Source: Paracoccaceae bacterium (GTDB taxonomy: Bacteria > Pseudomonadota > Alphaproteobacteria > Rhodobacterales > Rhodobacteraceae). From it: 45,050 bases of DNA. The translations under genes were made by a program, and so were the position numbers. Positions 7,150-14,959 of the stretch are shown here, piece after piece; within the stretch, counting starts at the first letter, position 1, and every line of letters begins with the position of its first letter. Location of the stretch: positions 1-45,050 of the forward strand of contig JAABTV010000028.1 in NCBI GenBank assembly GCA_011389685.1, read 5' to 3'. Below the pieces are notes generated by a model. It ran no database searches, was not told where the DNA came from, and was given only the letters and a program-made list of their open reading frames with translations.

Positions 7150-8715
7150 TCACGCGGCGAGGCTGCCGCCATTGGTGGTCCTGGCGAGGACGGGGTGGCG
7201 CAGGGTCGTGGCACCGCAGGCGTCAAGATGCGCGGCGAGGGCATCCTGCGCGCCTTGATCGAGATGCCACAGCGCCTCGTCCAGAAGGACGAGTTGCGGC
7301 GCACCGAGCAGGATACGCGCGAGCGACAGCGCGCTGCGCTCGCGCGCCGAGAGGTCACGCCCGCCTTCTGCCAGTGCCCCGCCAAGCCCACCGCGACGCT
7401 CCAGCAGATCCCCCAACCCCGCCTCGCACGCGATGTCCGCCAGCTTGGCGTCGGACGGAACCTGCCGCAGGCCGAGCGGCAGGTTGCGGCGCAAAGAGCC
7501 TTTGAGCATTGGCGGTTGGCCTTCGAGCCGCTGCACGCCGCGCCGCAGACTTCCACGCGACAGCTCGGTCAGGCACAGGCCCGACAGGGTGACGGATCCG
7601 GGTGGCACCGGCTCCAGCCCGCAGAGCGCGGAAAAAAGCGCATCGGCGTCACGCGGATCGCAGGTCAGGGTCTGATGGTCCCCCGGCGGTACATCGAGCG
7701 AGAGCATCTCGCCCTGCGGCATCTGCAGATCGCGCAGCGCAAGGTGCACCGGCCCGTCTGGCAGCCTTTTGTCGCCGGCCCCGACCGCGCGCTGGCCGCG
7801 TGCGAGGGCTGTCATGCACTTGCGGTGTGCCGCCAGATAGGCCGCGCGGAAGTTCCAGACGCTGGCGAGATCGCGCAAAGGTGTCAGGACAAGCCCGATG
7901 GCGGCCAGCGCCCCCGCGATGGTGCCGGTGCCCGTCCCGGTCAGCGCGCCGGTGACGATGATCGCGCAGGCGGCCAGCCCCGCCACTGCATCGGGCAGCG
8001 CCTTGAGCGACTCGGCCCAGAAGAGCCGCTGCAGCCCTGCGCGGATCATCCGCTCGGTGCGCTTTCGCAGGCTGCGCAGCTCGGCAGGGCGTCGCCCCAT
8101 CCGGTCGAGCTCGGGGGCAAGCGGCATCCGCTCTGCCATCTCGGCGGCGATCCGTGCGCGACGCGCGCGCAGCCGGCGGTGCAGCGGCTCCAGCCGTGGA
8201 CCGGCCACCGCGATCACGCCAAGCGTCACCAGAAAGAGCGGCGCGACGACAAGCGCGAAACGCGGCTCGAGCCACCAGAGCACGGCGCAGGCGGCAGGGA
8301 TCATCACCGCCCCCGCGATCAGCCGTGGCAGCCCCTTGCCCAGCCAGTTGCGAAAGGCCGTCATGTCACCCACGAAGCGCAGGCTCATATAGCCGCTGCG
8401 CCGGGTGGCGACAGCACTTGCGGGCATGCCGGCCGCGTGTTCCAGAAGGGCCAGGCGGACCGACAGCGCGTAATCCTGCCCCAGCCGCTCGCCCATCAGG
8501 CGCGACAGCACCCGCGCGCCCGCGATCACCAGGCCAGAGGCGGCGAGCGCCGCAATCAGGCCGGGCGGCAAGGCCGATCCGGCATGCATCATCTCGAACA
8601 GCCCGCGCGTGGCGAAGGCCGCCACGCCGGCGGCGACACCCTGTACCAGGGTCACGAGGCTGACCAGCGCCAGCCCCCGCCAGCGCCGGTTCTCCATGAG
8701 GTCGGGCATGGCCAT
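7150..8715 (-). CDS. ABC half-transporter with degenerate nucleotide-binding domain
   Basis: A 521-residue fused membrane/ATPase protein with the layout of type-I exporters (CydC/CydD-like). The membrane part covers roughly residues 10-300 with about six hydrophobic segments; the ATPase-like part runs from about 325. Walker B (QLVLLDEALWHLD) is normal. The P-loop position reads LTCDPRDADALFSALCGL, with no GxxxxGKS/T at all, and the signature reads DLSARERS instead of LSGGQ. ATP binding in the usual way is therefore doubtful, although the gene is intact. The start overlaps the stop of the upstream P-loop gene (TGATG), so the two are translated together. Function unknown; it could be a regulatory or asymmetric half needing another ATPase. 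Confidence 0.75.
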   Translation of the reverse strand: MAMPDLMENRRWRGLALVSLVTLVQGVAAGVAAFATRGLFEMMHAGSALPPGLIAALAASGLVIAGARVLSRLMGERLGQDYALSVRLALLEHAAGMPASAVATRRSGYMSLRFVGDMTAFRNWLGKGLPRLIAGAVMIPAACAVLWWLEPRFALVVAPLFLVTLGVIAVAGPRLEPLHRRLRARRARIAAEMAERMPLAPELDRMGRRPAELRSLRKRTERMIRAGLQRLFWAESLKALPDAVAGLAACAIIVTGALTGTGTGTIAGALAAIGLVLTPLRDLASVWNFRAAYLAAHRKCMTALARGQRAVGAGDKRLPDGPVHLALRDLQMPQGEMLSLDVPPGDHQTLTCDPRDADALFSALCGLEPVPPGSVTLSGLCLTELSRGSLRRGVQRLEGQPPMLKGSLRRNLPLGLRQVPSDAKLADIACEAGLGDLLERRGGLGGALAEGGRDLSARERSALSLARILLGAPQLVLLDEALWHLDQGAQDALAAHLDACGATTLRHPVLARTTNGGSLAA

Positions 8716-9761
8716 CAGGCGGCCTCTTTCCGGCCCAGCCCGGCGCGCAGGGCAAATCCCGTGGCTTCGGCCGGATCGGCAAGATCGGCCCTCGTCAGAA
8801 CCGTCAGCCCGGTCGCTGCCGCGGCCTCGGCGCTGGCCATGGGCGAGCAACTGACCATGCCGGTCACCGCATCGGGGACCAGCCTGAAGCGGGCGAGGAT
8901 CGCGGTCCCGCCCGCTGCCGCCACCGCGTCACCACAGGCGAAAACCAGCCCCGAGATGAGCGCCCTGAACCACGGATCGGCGATGATCGCGGCGGTCTCG
9001 CGCTGCAACAGGCCATCGGCCACCTCCATCACCACGATGTCGCAACCGCGCGCGCCCGCCTCGGCCAGAAGCGCCCCGGTGGCGGATTTGATCCGCTCCA
9101 GCGGTTCGCGATAGGTCGTCACCATCCCGGCATCGGTGAAATCGCCCACGTAATGCGCGCCGCTGTCGCTGTATTCGTTGTAGTCGCCGAAGGCACCGGT
9201 GCCCGTGGCCTTGATCGCTCCGGCGCGAAAGCCCGCGCGCCGCAGCCCGAGGACAAGCTGCGCGGTGGCCAGCGTCTTGCCCGAATTCATCGAGGTGCCG
9301 ACCACGCCGATCACCGGCGGGAGGGCGGCATCGAGGCGCGGGGCAAGCGCGAAATCAGCCAGATTGACGGGATTGCCCAAGGCGTCGAGCAGCCGTGCGG
9401 CGGGCATCAGGCGGGTGGCCGCCCTGACCTGCGCGTTGCGCGCCACCATGCGCCCGATGCAGCCGCCGCCTGCCAGCAGGTCGGCGCCTTTCGGGTCGAT
9501 CTTTGCCAGCCCCTCGAACTGATCGGGGGCATAGCGCGCGCCGCAGGCCATCACCACCGCATCGCCGGGAAAGATGAACGCGGGTCGCCCCGAGGTCAGT
9601 TGCACGCGCTTGTGCTGTCCGATCCTGTCGACATGCGCAAGGATCAGGTCGCCAGGCCGCGCGGCGGCGAAATCGGTATCGGTGCGAACCGCGCGGGCGC
9701 GGTCCACCCGGCGGGTGGCAAAGGTCCATTTGGCCTGGGCAAGGGTTTCGATGAGGGGCAT
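8715..9761 (-). CDS. P-loop NTPase-fold protein (DUF1611/MobB-like)
   Basis: Cytoplasmic protein of 348 residues. An N-terminal domain (1-145) of unknown role carries a Gly/Cys-containing segment (LLAGGGCIGRMVARN). A second domain starts at about 150 with GVVGTSMNSGKT, a good Walker A, and continues like MobB, dethiobiotin-synthetase or DUF1611 proteins: KATGTGAFGDYNEYSDSGA and later VVMEVADGLLQRET. ATG 9761 has an AGGAGA site eight bases upstream, which decides against the ATG at 9809. It is the middle gene of a three-gene operon, coupled to the ABC gene. DUF1611 members include an amino-acid N-acyltransferase (DgcN), but residue-level assignment to that role is not possible here, so the substrate is left open. 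Confidence 0.7.
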   Translation of the reverse strand: MPLIETLAQAKWTFATRRVDRARAVRTDTDFAAARPGDLILAHVDRIGQHKRVQLTSGRPAFIFPGDAVVMACGARYAPDQFEGLAKIDPKGADLLAGGGCIGRMVARNAQVRAATRLMPAARLLDALGNPVNLADFALAPRLDAALPPVIGVVGTSMNSGKTLATAQLVLGLRRAGFRAGAIKATGTGAFGDYNEYSDSGAHYVGDFTDAGMVTTYREPLERIKSATGALLAEAGARGCDIVVMEVADGLLQRETAAIIADPWFRALISGLVFACGDAVAAAGGTAILARFRLVPDAVTGMVSCSPMASAEAAAATGLTVLTRADLADPAEATGFALRAGLGRKEAA

Positions 9762-9793
9762 CGGGAAATCTCCTGGTCGATTGGCTTGAAAGA

Positions 9794-10615
9794 TCAAATC
9801 GTCTGGCACTGCGCGTCGAGGACGCGCGCGGCCAGATCATTATGCGTAATCGCGCGCACCACATCATGGTCGCAGTCGGTCAGCTCCATGAGCCGCGCCG
9901 TCGGTGTCAGCCCGTGCCGGTGCGCCGCAGCGTTCAGCGCGGTGACATAGGTTTGTGCGCGGGCATGACGATTGGGACCTTGGCGCGTATCAAGCGCGCG
10001 GGTTTTTCGCAGGGCCGGATCGCGGCTGACATCCCCGGTGCCGACATAGACTTGGGCGGGCAGGCGCAGGAAATCGCGCAGGCTATGGGCCTTGCGGCGC
10101 GCCCATTTGGCGGCGAAGGCATCCTTGCCGGGGCCAAGACCATAGGGATAAGGCATCGTATCGTCGGGCATGCAATACCAGCCCGCCGCCACCAGATGCA
10201 GCCCCGCCACCCGATGCGGGTAGAGCATGGCAAAGCGATGCGCGAGCTGGGCGCCGCCCGAATGTCCGAATATCTCGACAGGGCCGGTGCTGCCGGCAAA
10301 GTGGTCTTCTACGGCATCCAGCAGCGCCAGAAGCGCCTGATCGGGGCGCGCGGCCTTGCTCGGACGCTGGAAACAGGGCCAGGTCTCTTCGGGGAAATGC
10401 GGCACGATGAGGGTGCGGCCGGTGCGCTCGGCCTCAGGCGCGAAGAGCCGCGCAAGGGTGTCCGCATTGCGCGAGATGCCATGCAACACCACCATGGCGG
10501 ATCCGGCTGCAGGCGCGTCGGGCCGGATGATCCGGGCGGTCAGGCGACCGGCGGCGCTACAGGCGGTGACGTGATCATACGCATTCCTTGTCAGGTCGTT
10601 TGTCATGTCTCTCAT
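9794..10615 (-). CDS. Alpha/beta hydrolase of unknown substrate
   Basis: A 273-residue serine hydrolase with no signal peptide. Residues near 75 begin the core (MVVLHGISRNADTLARLFAP). The nucleophile elbow is GHSGGAQ (G-x-S-x-G), and the C-terminal His is probably in TDCDHDVVRA. The opening HGISRNA and the long cap resemble polyhydroxyalkanoate-depolymerase or esterase-like hydrolases. The start at 10615 has GGAG about seven bases upstream; an alternative ATG is at 10606. It is the first gene of an operon with the P-loop protein (33 bp gap) and the degenerate ABC half-transporter, so it probably acts on the same small molecule. Substrate unknown. Confidence 0.75.
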   Translation of the reverse strand: MRDMTNDLTRNAYDHVTACSAAGRLTARIIRPDAPAAGSAMVVLHGISRNADTLARLFAPEAERTGRTLIVPHFPEETWPCFQRPSKAARPDQALLALLDAVEDHFAGSTGPVEIFGHSGGAQLAHRFAMLYPHRVAGLHLVAAGWYCMPDDTMPYPYGLGPGKDAFAAKWARRKAHSLRDFLRLPAQVYVGTGDVSRDPALRKTRALDTRQGPNRHARAQTYVTALNAAAHRHGLTPTARLMELTDCDHDVVRAITHNDLAARVLDAQCQTI

Positions 10616-10656
10616 CTTTCCGCTCCGGTTCGTGTGTCTGTTGCCATGACAACGAA

Positions 10657-10684
10657 GCGCGCCGGGAGGTTATTCCCGGCGCGC
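10657..10684 (-). terminator. Hairpin after the protease gene
   Basis: GCGCGCCGGGA, a six-base loop and TCCCGGCGCGC form a perfect 11-bp stem between the protease stop codon and the hydrolase start. It probably ends the protease transcript. There is no clean T-run on the minus strand, so termination strength is uncertain. Confidence 0.55.
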
Positions 10685-10715
10685 CGAAGTTTTTTCGAAG
10701 GGGAAGGCGGAGGAT

Positions 10716-12191
10716 CTATTCGGCAGAGGCCGGCAGCAATGTGGCCGCTCCCGGACAGCTGCCGCCCAGATCAAGCAAACCATGTCCATACGTTTGGTCA
10801 TGACCTTCGGTTCCAAGGTCAGTCGCCGAGGCTGCCAGCCGCGCGCGGATCGCCTGTGGCGTCAATGTCGGGTCGTGCTGCAACCAAAGCGCCACGGCGG
10901 CGGTCACATAGGGTGCGGCAAAGGAGGTGCCGGTCTTCCAGCGCGCGCCTGAGACCGAGGCCGCCGTCCAGACCTCGACACCCTGCGCGGCCAGATCGAC
11001 ATGTGGTCCGCGCCCGGCGCGGCGATAGGCCGTGCCGTTTCGGTCCACCGCAGTCACCGCGATCACGCTGTCATAGGCGGCCGGATAGGCCGGATCGGCG
11101 CGCGGCCCGGCATTGCCGGACGCCGCGACCACGACGATCTGCCGCTGATCGGTCAGTTGTGTCAGCGTGTCCCCCAGCACGGTGTTGGATGGCCCTGCGA
11201 GGCTCAGGTTGATCACACGCACGCCGCGCTGCGCGAGCAGATCGAGCGCGCGCACAAGCGTGAAGGCATCGGCCCGCTCATCCCCGGCATCCTTGTGGAA
11301 TGCGTCCACCGCCACAAGCGGCAGATCGGGCAACAGGCCCGGCACGCGGGTCGCGGGATCACCGACCAGCAGGGCCGCCACCGCCGTGCCGTGAATGGCA
11401 GCGGAGGGAGAGAAATCCTCGGGCGCGACCCGGCTCAGGTCGATCCTGGCCCCGCGCAGCGCCTCGTGATCGGGGTTGAGCCCGGTATCGACCATCCCGA
11501 TCCGCACCGGGGCACCGCAGCCCGAGGGCCCGATCCCTTCGGGCCAGTTGATCAGCGCGCGGGCCGGACAGTGCAGCCCGTCGCATGTCGGCTCTGATGT
11601 CTGCGGCACCGCGGCCTCGCCGGTGCGATAGTAATGGTTGAAATCGGCCGCCTCGCCCGAGGGCAGAGCCCGGAGCGCGGCGCGGGCATCGTCAAGGCTG
11701 AGGCCGTCGGGCGCATCGAACCGACGGATCGTGGTGGCAAGGCTCGCAAGGTTTACGCTTTCAAGGACGACAAAGCCCTGCGCCACGAGCGCGGCCGTAT
11801 CCTCGGGTGTCAGACCACGCGCGACGATCTCGCCCGGCGCGCGATCAGGCCTTGGGGTGGGCGGGGGAGCAGCCTGCGCGCGCCCACGACGGGGCGCGAC
11901 GGGCTGCCCTCTGAACAGCCGGCGCAAACCTTGGATGATCTCGCGCGGGCTGTTGACCTCGCCGGTCCCGATGCTGCGACCGGCGCCTCCGCCGCCAGAT
12001 GACCCACTGCGGCTTCCTCTGCTGCCATCATCACCATCATCATCGCCGTTATCATCGCCGTCATCACCATCGCCGTCATCGCCCTCATCCGCCCAGGCGG
12101 CCCCGATCAAAATGTAGGGCGATTGTGGCGATCGCGTATCAAGCGCCAACAGGCAAACCACCGCCAACATCGACACAGCAAGCCCTCGCAT
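10716..12191 (-). CDS. Secreted S8 (subtilisin-like) serine protease with Asp/Gly-rich segment
   Basis: A 491-residue peptidase with an N-terminal signal sequence (residues 1-33, ending near AAWA). Residues 36-56 are almost only Asp and Gly, followed by a Ser/Gly/Arg stretch to about 72. Residues 120-200 resemble a propeptide. The S8 catalytic domain holds Asp235 (VDTG), His267 (HGTAVA), the oxyanion Asn360 (ASGN) and Ser423 (GTSFAAP), so it should be active. Two Cys pairs (203/208 and 225/near C-terminus) suggest extracytoplasmic disulphides. AAGGAGA precedes the ATG. It is divergent from an ECF sigma factor, with a possible ECF-type promoter between. The acidic segment may bind Ca2+ or act as a spacer (inference). 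Confidence 0.85.
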   Translation of the reverse strand: MRGLAVSMLAVVCLLALDTRSPQSPYILIGAAWADEGDDGDGDDGDDNGDDDGDDGSRGSRSGSSGGGGAGRSIGTGEVNSPREIIQGLRRLFRGQPVAPRRGRAQAAPPPTPRPDRAPGEIVARGLTPEDTAALVAQGFVVLESVNLASLATTIRRFDAPDGLSLDDARAALRALPSGEAADFNHYYRTGEAAVPQTSEPTCDGLHCPARALINWPEGIGPSGCGAPVRIGMVDTGLNPDHEALRGARIDLSRVAPEDFSPSAAIHGTAVAALLVGDPATRVPGLLPDLPLVAVDAFHKDAGDERADAFTLVRALDLLAQRGVRVINLSLAGPSNTVLGDTLTQLTDQRQIVVVAASGNAGPRADPAYPAAYDSVIAVTAVDRNGTAYRRAGRGPHVDLAAQGVEVWTAASVSGARWKTGTSFAAPYVTAAVALWLQHDPTLTPQAIRARLAASATDLGTEGHDQTYGHGLLDLGGSCPGAATLLPASAE

Positions 12192-12240
12192 TGCGTAAAT
12201 CTCCTTTTGTATCTGTGGCAAACCGTGCCATTTACGTGTC

Positions 12241-12266
12241 AACGTCCCGAGGATCGGATTTATTCC
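12241..12266 (-). promoter_or_regulatory. Candidate ECF-type promoter for the protease gene
   Basis: On the minus strand GGAAT (12266-12262), a 17-base spacer and CGTT (12244-12241) resemble the GGAAC/CGTT layout known for ECF and general-stress sigma factors in alphaproteobacteria. It would give a leader of about 40 bases for the protease. The match is short and could be by chance. Confidence 0.3.
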
Positions 12267-12299
12267 GTGACGGCATGGTAAAATCGGAATGTATGAGTG

Positions 12300-12806
12300 A
12301 TGCAAGATCGTTTTATCGAGGATATCGTGGCCGTCCTGCCCAATCTCAAGCGCTTTGCCCTGTCGCTTTCTCGCAAACCGGATGTGGCCGAAGACCTCGT
12401 CCAGATCACCGCCGAGCGCGCCTTGCGGGCAAGGCACCAGTTCGACCCGACAACCCGGCTCGAGGCATGGCTGTTCCGCATCCTGCGCAACGCCTGGATC
12501 GACATGATCCGGCGCGATGCGACTCGGGGCGAGGCGGTCGATATCGACGAGACACCCCAGCCCGATCCCGTCGACAGCGCTGCCCAAAACGATGATCGGC
12601 TGCTGCTGCAAGCCGTGCAGGCGGCGATGGCCACCCTTCCCGAGGATCAGCGCGCGGTGCTGCATCTGGTCTGCGTCGAGGGGCTCAGCTATGCCGAGAC
12701 GGCACACACGCTCGACATCCCCAAGGGTACGGTGATGAGCCGCCTGAGCCGCGCGCGGATCGCGCTCGCGAAAAAGGTTGGAATAGATGGCGCGCAGAAC
12801 CGTTGA
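12300..12806 (+). CDS. ECF-type RNA polymerase sigma factor
   Basis: A 168-residue sigma-70 family protein. Region 2 covers about residues 10-75: DVAEDLVQITAERAL, then WLFRILRNAWID, the usual -10 recognition block. Region 4 covers about 105-160: LPEDQRAVLHLV.VEGLSYAETA, then IPKGTVMSRLSRAR, the -35 helix-turn-helix. Region 3 is absent, as in ECF factors. The start is ATG 12300 or the GTG just before it; no strong ribosome-binding site is visible. A putative anti-sigma gene follows after 27 bp, and a secreted protease is divergent. The unit looks like an envelope-stress or surface-proteolysis module, but the activating signal is unknown. Confidence 0.88.
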   Translation: MQDRFIEDIVAVLPNLKRFALSLSRKPDVAEDLVQITAERALRARHQFDPTTRLEAWLFRILRNAWIDMIRRDATRGEAVDIDETPQPDPVDSAAQNDDRLLLQAVQAAMATLPEDQRAVLHLVCVEGLSYAETAHTLDIPKGTVMSRLSRARIALAKKVGIDGAQNR

Positions 12807-12833
12807 CACTGTGCAACACCAAGGATCGTGATG

Positions 12834-13541
12834 ATGGATATCGACGATGAGACCCTGATGGCGCTCGCCGACGGCGAGATCACCGGAGACGAGGCCGCGC
12901 GGCTCAATGCCTTGATCGCCGAGGATCAAGACCTCGCTGCGCGCTACGCGCTCTTCTCGCAAACGGCGCATCGGGTAAGGGCGGCGGCGCTGGCCAACCC
13001 GGAGGCTGCCGTTTCGCCCGATCTCGAAGCACGCATCAGGGAGATGGCTGCGAGCGGTCCGCCACAGGCGGACAACGTGGTGTCCTTGCGGCCCTCGATA
13101 CGAAACTGGGGGCCGATGGCGATCGCCGCCTCGCTTGCCCTGGCCGTGGGACTTTCTGCGGGCCTGTCCCTCTCACCCGGCGCGCCGCCATCTCGGGGGC
13201 CTGCCCTGACCGCCGAGATGCGCGACCGGCTCGATACGCTGCCTTCCGGTGCGCAAGCAGAATTCGCCGACGGGGGACGACTGAGCATCGTGGCGTCCTT
13301 TACGGATGGGGCGAGCGCGTTTTGCCGGGAATATGAAATCGCGACACTCGGCAGCCTGGACTATGTCAGCGTGGCGTGCCGCGAGAACGACACATGGGGG
13401 CTGCGCCTTGCCGTGGCGACATCCGGTGATACGGGCGGCTATGCCCCCGCCGCATCGCTCGAAACTCTCGATGCTTTCTACGCCGCTGCGGGGGCGTCGC
13501 AGCCGCTTGCAGTGGAAGAAGAGCGGCAGTTTCTCAAGTAG
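12834..13541 (+). CDS. Putative anti-sigma factor with one membrane segment
   Basis: A 235-residue protein. The N-terminal 70 residues resemble the anti-sigma helical domain (MALADGEITGDEAARLNALIAED, then the second helix), without the zinc-binding HxxxCxxC. A single membrane segment lies around 98-118 (MAIAASLALAVGLSAGLSL). A periplasmic domain of about 115 residues with two Cys (FCREYEI and VACREN) follows, probably a small sensor domain. An AAGGA site lies eight bases before ATG 12834; an adjacent ATG at 12831 is possible. It is co-directional with and close behind the sigma gene, the classical arrangement for a membrane-anchored anti-sigma. The assignment rests on context plus domain layout. 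Confidence 0.75.
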   Translation: MDIDDETLMALADGEITGDEAARLNALIAEDQDLAARYALFSQTAHRVRAAALANPEAAVSPDLEARIREMAASGPPQADNVVSLRPSIRNWGPMAIAASLALAVGLSAGLSLSPGAPPSRGPALTAEMRDRLDTLPSGAQAEFADGGRLSIVASFTDGASAFCREYEIATLGSLDYVSVACRENDTWGLRLAVATSGDTGGYAPAASLETLDAFYAAAGASQPLAVEEERQFLK

Positions 13542-13673
13542 ACCCGGCGATATGGTCTCGTTGGCCCTTTGCTCGATCCGCCTCGGACGCGGGTATATCT
13601 CGGGACCGAGGTGACCGACAGCGATCGGTCTTGCGCCGTTTGAGGGACCGATCATGACGTCGGCCCCTCAATT

Positions 13674-14306
13674 TCAGATTTCCACGCCTTCAGAAATTGT
13701 CAGCGCATCCTCAAGGTCAACGCCGAGACAACGAACCGTGCTGTCCATCTTGGTGTGGCCGAGGAGAAGTTGCACCGCGCGCAAGTTGCCCATTTTACGG
13801 TAGATCTGCGCAACCTTGGTGCGCCGCATCGAATGTGTGCCATAAGCGCTTGGTTCAAGCCCGATGGACGTCACCCATTCCCGGACCAGCCGGACATATT
13901 GCCTGGTGGAAATGTGCGCTCTGTCGTGCAGACGCCCGGGCCACAGGTGCTCGGATTCCGACATTTGCGGCGACTCAATCCAAGGTTTCAGCGATGCTCG
14001 CGTCACGGCGGTGATCTCGAAACGGACTGGGGGCGACGTTTTGCTTTGGGTAATTGCGGCCCGCTCCTTGACGCGGCCAGCGGCGTAGATATCCGTGACG
14101 CTCAGGCGAAGCAGATCGCAGCCTCTCAACTTGCTGTCGATTGCCATATTGAACAGCGCGAGGTCACGATGACGCTCTGCGAGTTCAAGGCGCACCCGAA
14201 TGGCCCAGACATGCTTTGGCAACAGCGGACGCTTCTGCCCCACCAGACGGTCTTTGTTCCAAGCCGAGTGGCGGGCCCGGATGGCGGGAAGGTTGTTAAT
14301 GATCAT
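13674..14306 (-). CDS. Tyrosine recombinase/integrase with catalytic Tyr replaced by Cys
   Basis: A 210-residue single-domain phage-integrase-type recombinase, a short form known in proteobacteria. Conserved residues are present: Arg61 (KLRGCDLLRL), Lys89, His158 and Arg161 (GTHSMRRTK), and His184 (LLLGHTKMDST). Nine residues after His184, where relatives read TVRYLG, this protein reads TVRCLG: Cys193 is encoded by TGT at 13730-13728, one base from TAT. DNA cleavage should therefore be lost or strongly altered, so this is probably an inactive, recently mutated copy or one retained for DNA binding. The remainder of the frame is intact. The substituted gene and the non-coding DNA to its right suggest an old insertion. 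Confidence 0.8.
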   Translation of the reverse strand: MIINNLPAIRARHSAWNKDRLVGQKRPLLPKHVWAIRVRLELAERHRDLALFNMAIDSKLRGCDLLRLSVTDIYAAGRVKERAAITQSKTSPPVRFEITAVTRASLKPWIESPQMSESEHLWPGRLHDRAHISTRQYVRLVREWVTSIGLEPSAYGTHSMRRTKVAQIYRKMGNLRAVQLLLGHTKMDSTVRCLGVDLEDALTISEGVEI

Positions 14307-14959
14307 GGCGAGTCCTTCAATCCGCCCCGCGCCACCACGACACCAGCACCGTGCCGGTCAGGGTTAATAGCACGCTGCGCCGCCGCTAGTCAGGACAGAG
14401 TCCATGGTGATTGATGTTGCGACAGGCATGGATTTCCGGTTCCTGGTGCGCAGAGGGCAATCAGGCAGCGATCAGGCGTCTACTTACAGCCTGTCGTGGA
14501 GCGGATGTTTGCATTGCCGCCGGTCGGTCGTGCTTGGACGATGCGCCTGCAGCGAAGGTCAGCTTTTTCAAGCGGCACCGCAGCGTGTAATCTCCGTTGA
14601 TCACGTCAAACCGCCAACTTTGCAAACCCCGCTCCCTGCGCATTGCTGCCGCGCAGGCCATGCCCCAACTGCCCGCAGCCCATGGCCGAAGGTGTCCCGG
14701 CCCGGAACGGCGGCGCAGCCGCCCGGGCAGCACAGCATTGCCCGGCAGGCGATTTTTCGTAGAAAAATCTGCCGAGAGGGGGCCGCCCCGTCGTGCCGGA
14801 GGCACGCCTTTGGCGTGACCGGGTGCTTTCGATGGGTTGCGCTCTGCTTCGGGCAGGGGATGACGTTGCGGGATAAAGGGCCCGGCGCTGATGTGCTGAG
14901 CACCCGACCGCGGCCGTGTGATGCCCTTTCGTTTGAGCGCAGGACCCCTCCGCCCGGTT
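14307..14959. other. Gene-poor interval beside the recombinase
   Basis: No supported gene. All long frames lack a ribosome-binding site and are GC-driven. A hairpin at 14743-14774 (GATTTTTC-GTA-GAAAAATC inside CGGCA/TGCCG arms) belongs to the same style of palindrome found at 21247. The interval runs up to the stop codon of the antiporter gene and probably includes attachment or relic DNA linked to the recombinase, though no direct repeat marking an att site was found. Confidence 0.45.
14743..14774. repeat. Palindromic intergenic element
   Basis: GATTTTTC and GAAAAATC separated by GTA, with further complementary bases CGGCA and TGCCG outside. It may act as a transcription end for the antiporter gene on the minus strand, about 185 bp after its stop codon. 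In style it resembles the palindromes at 21247 and 35660. Confidence 0.4.

Noticed and set aside
7150..7500. The missing Walker A of the ABC protein as a sequencing frameshift
   Set aside because: Walker B and the frame on both sides are continuous in one frame, and no alternative frame restores GxxxxGKS/T, so it is substitution rather than a shift.
12022..12096. GAT/GAC-rich triplet repeats that look like a microsatellite
   Set aside because: They are explained by the Asp/Gly-rich segment of the S8 protease in its coding frame.
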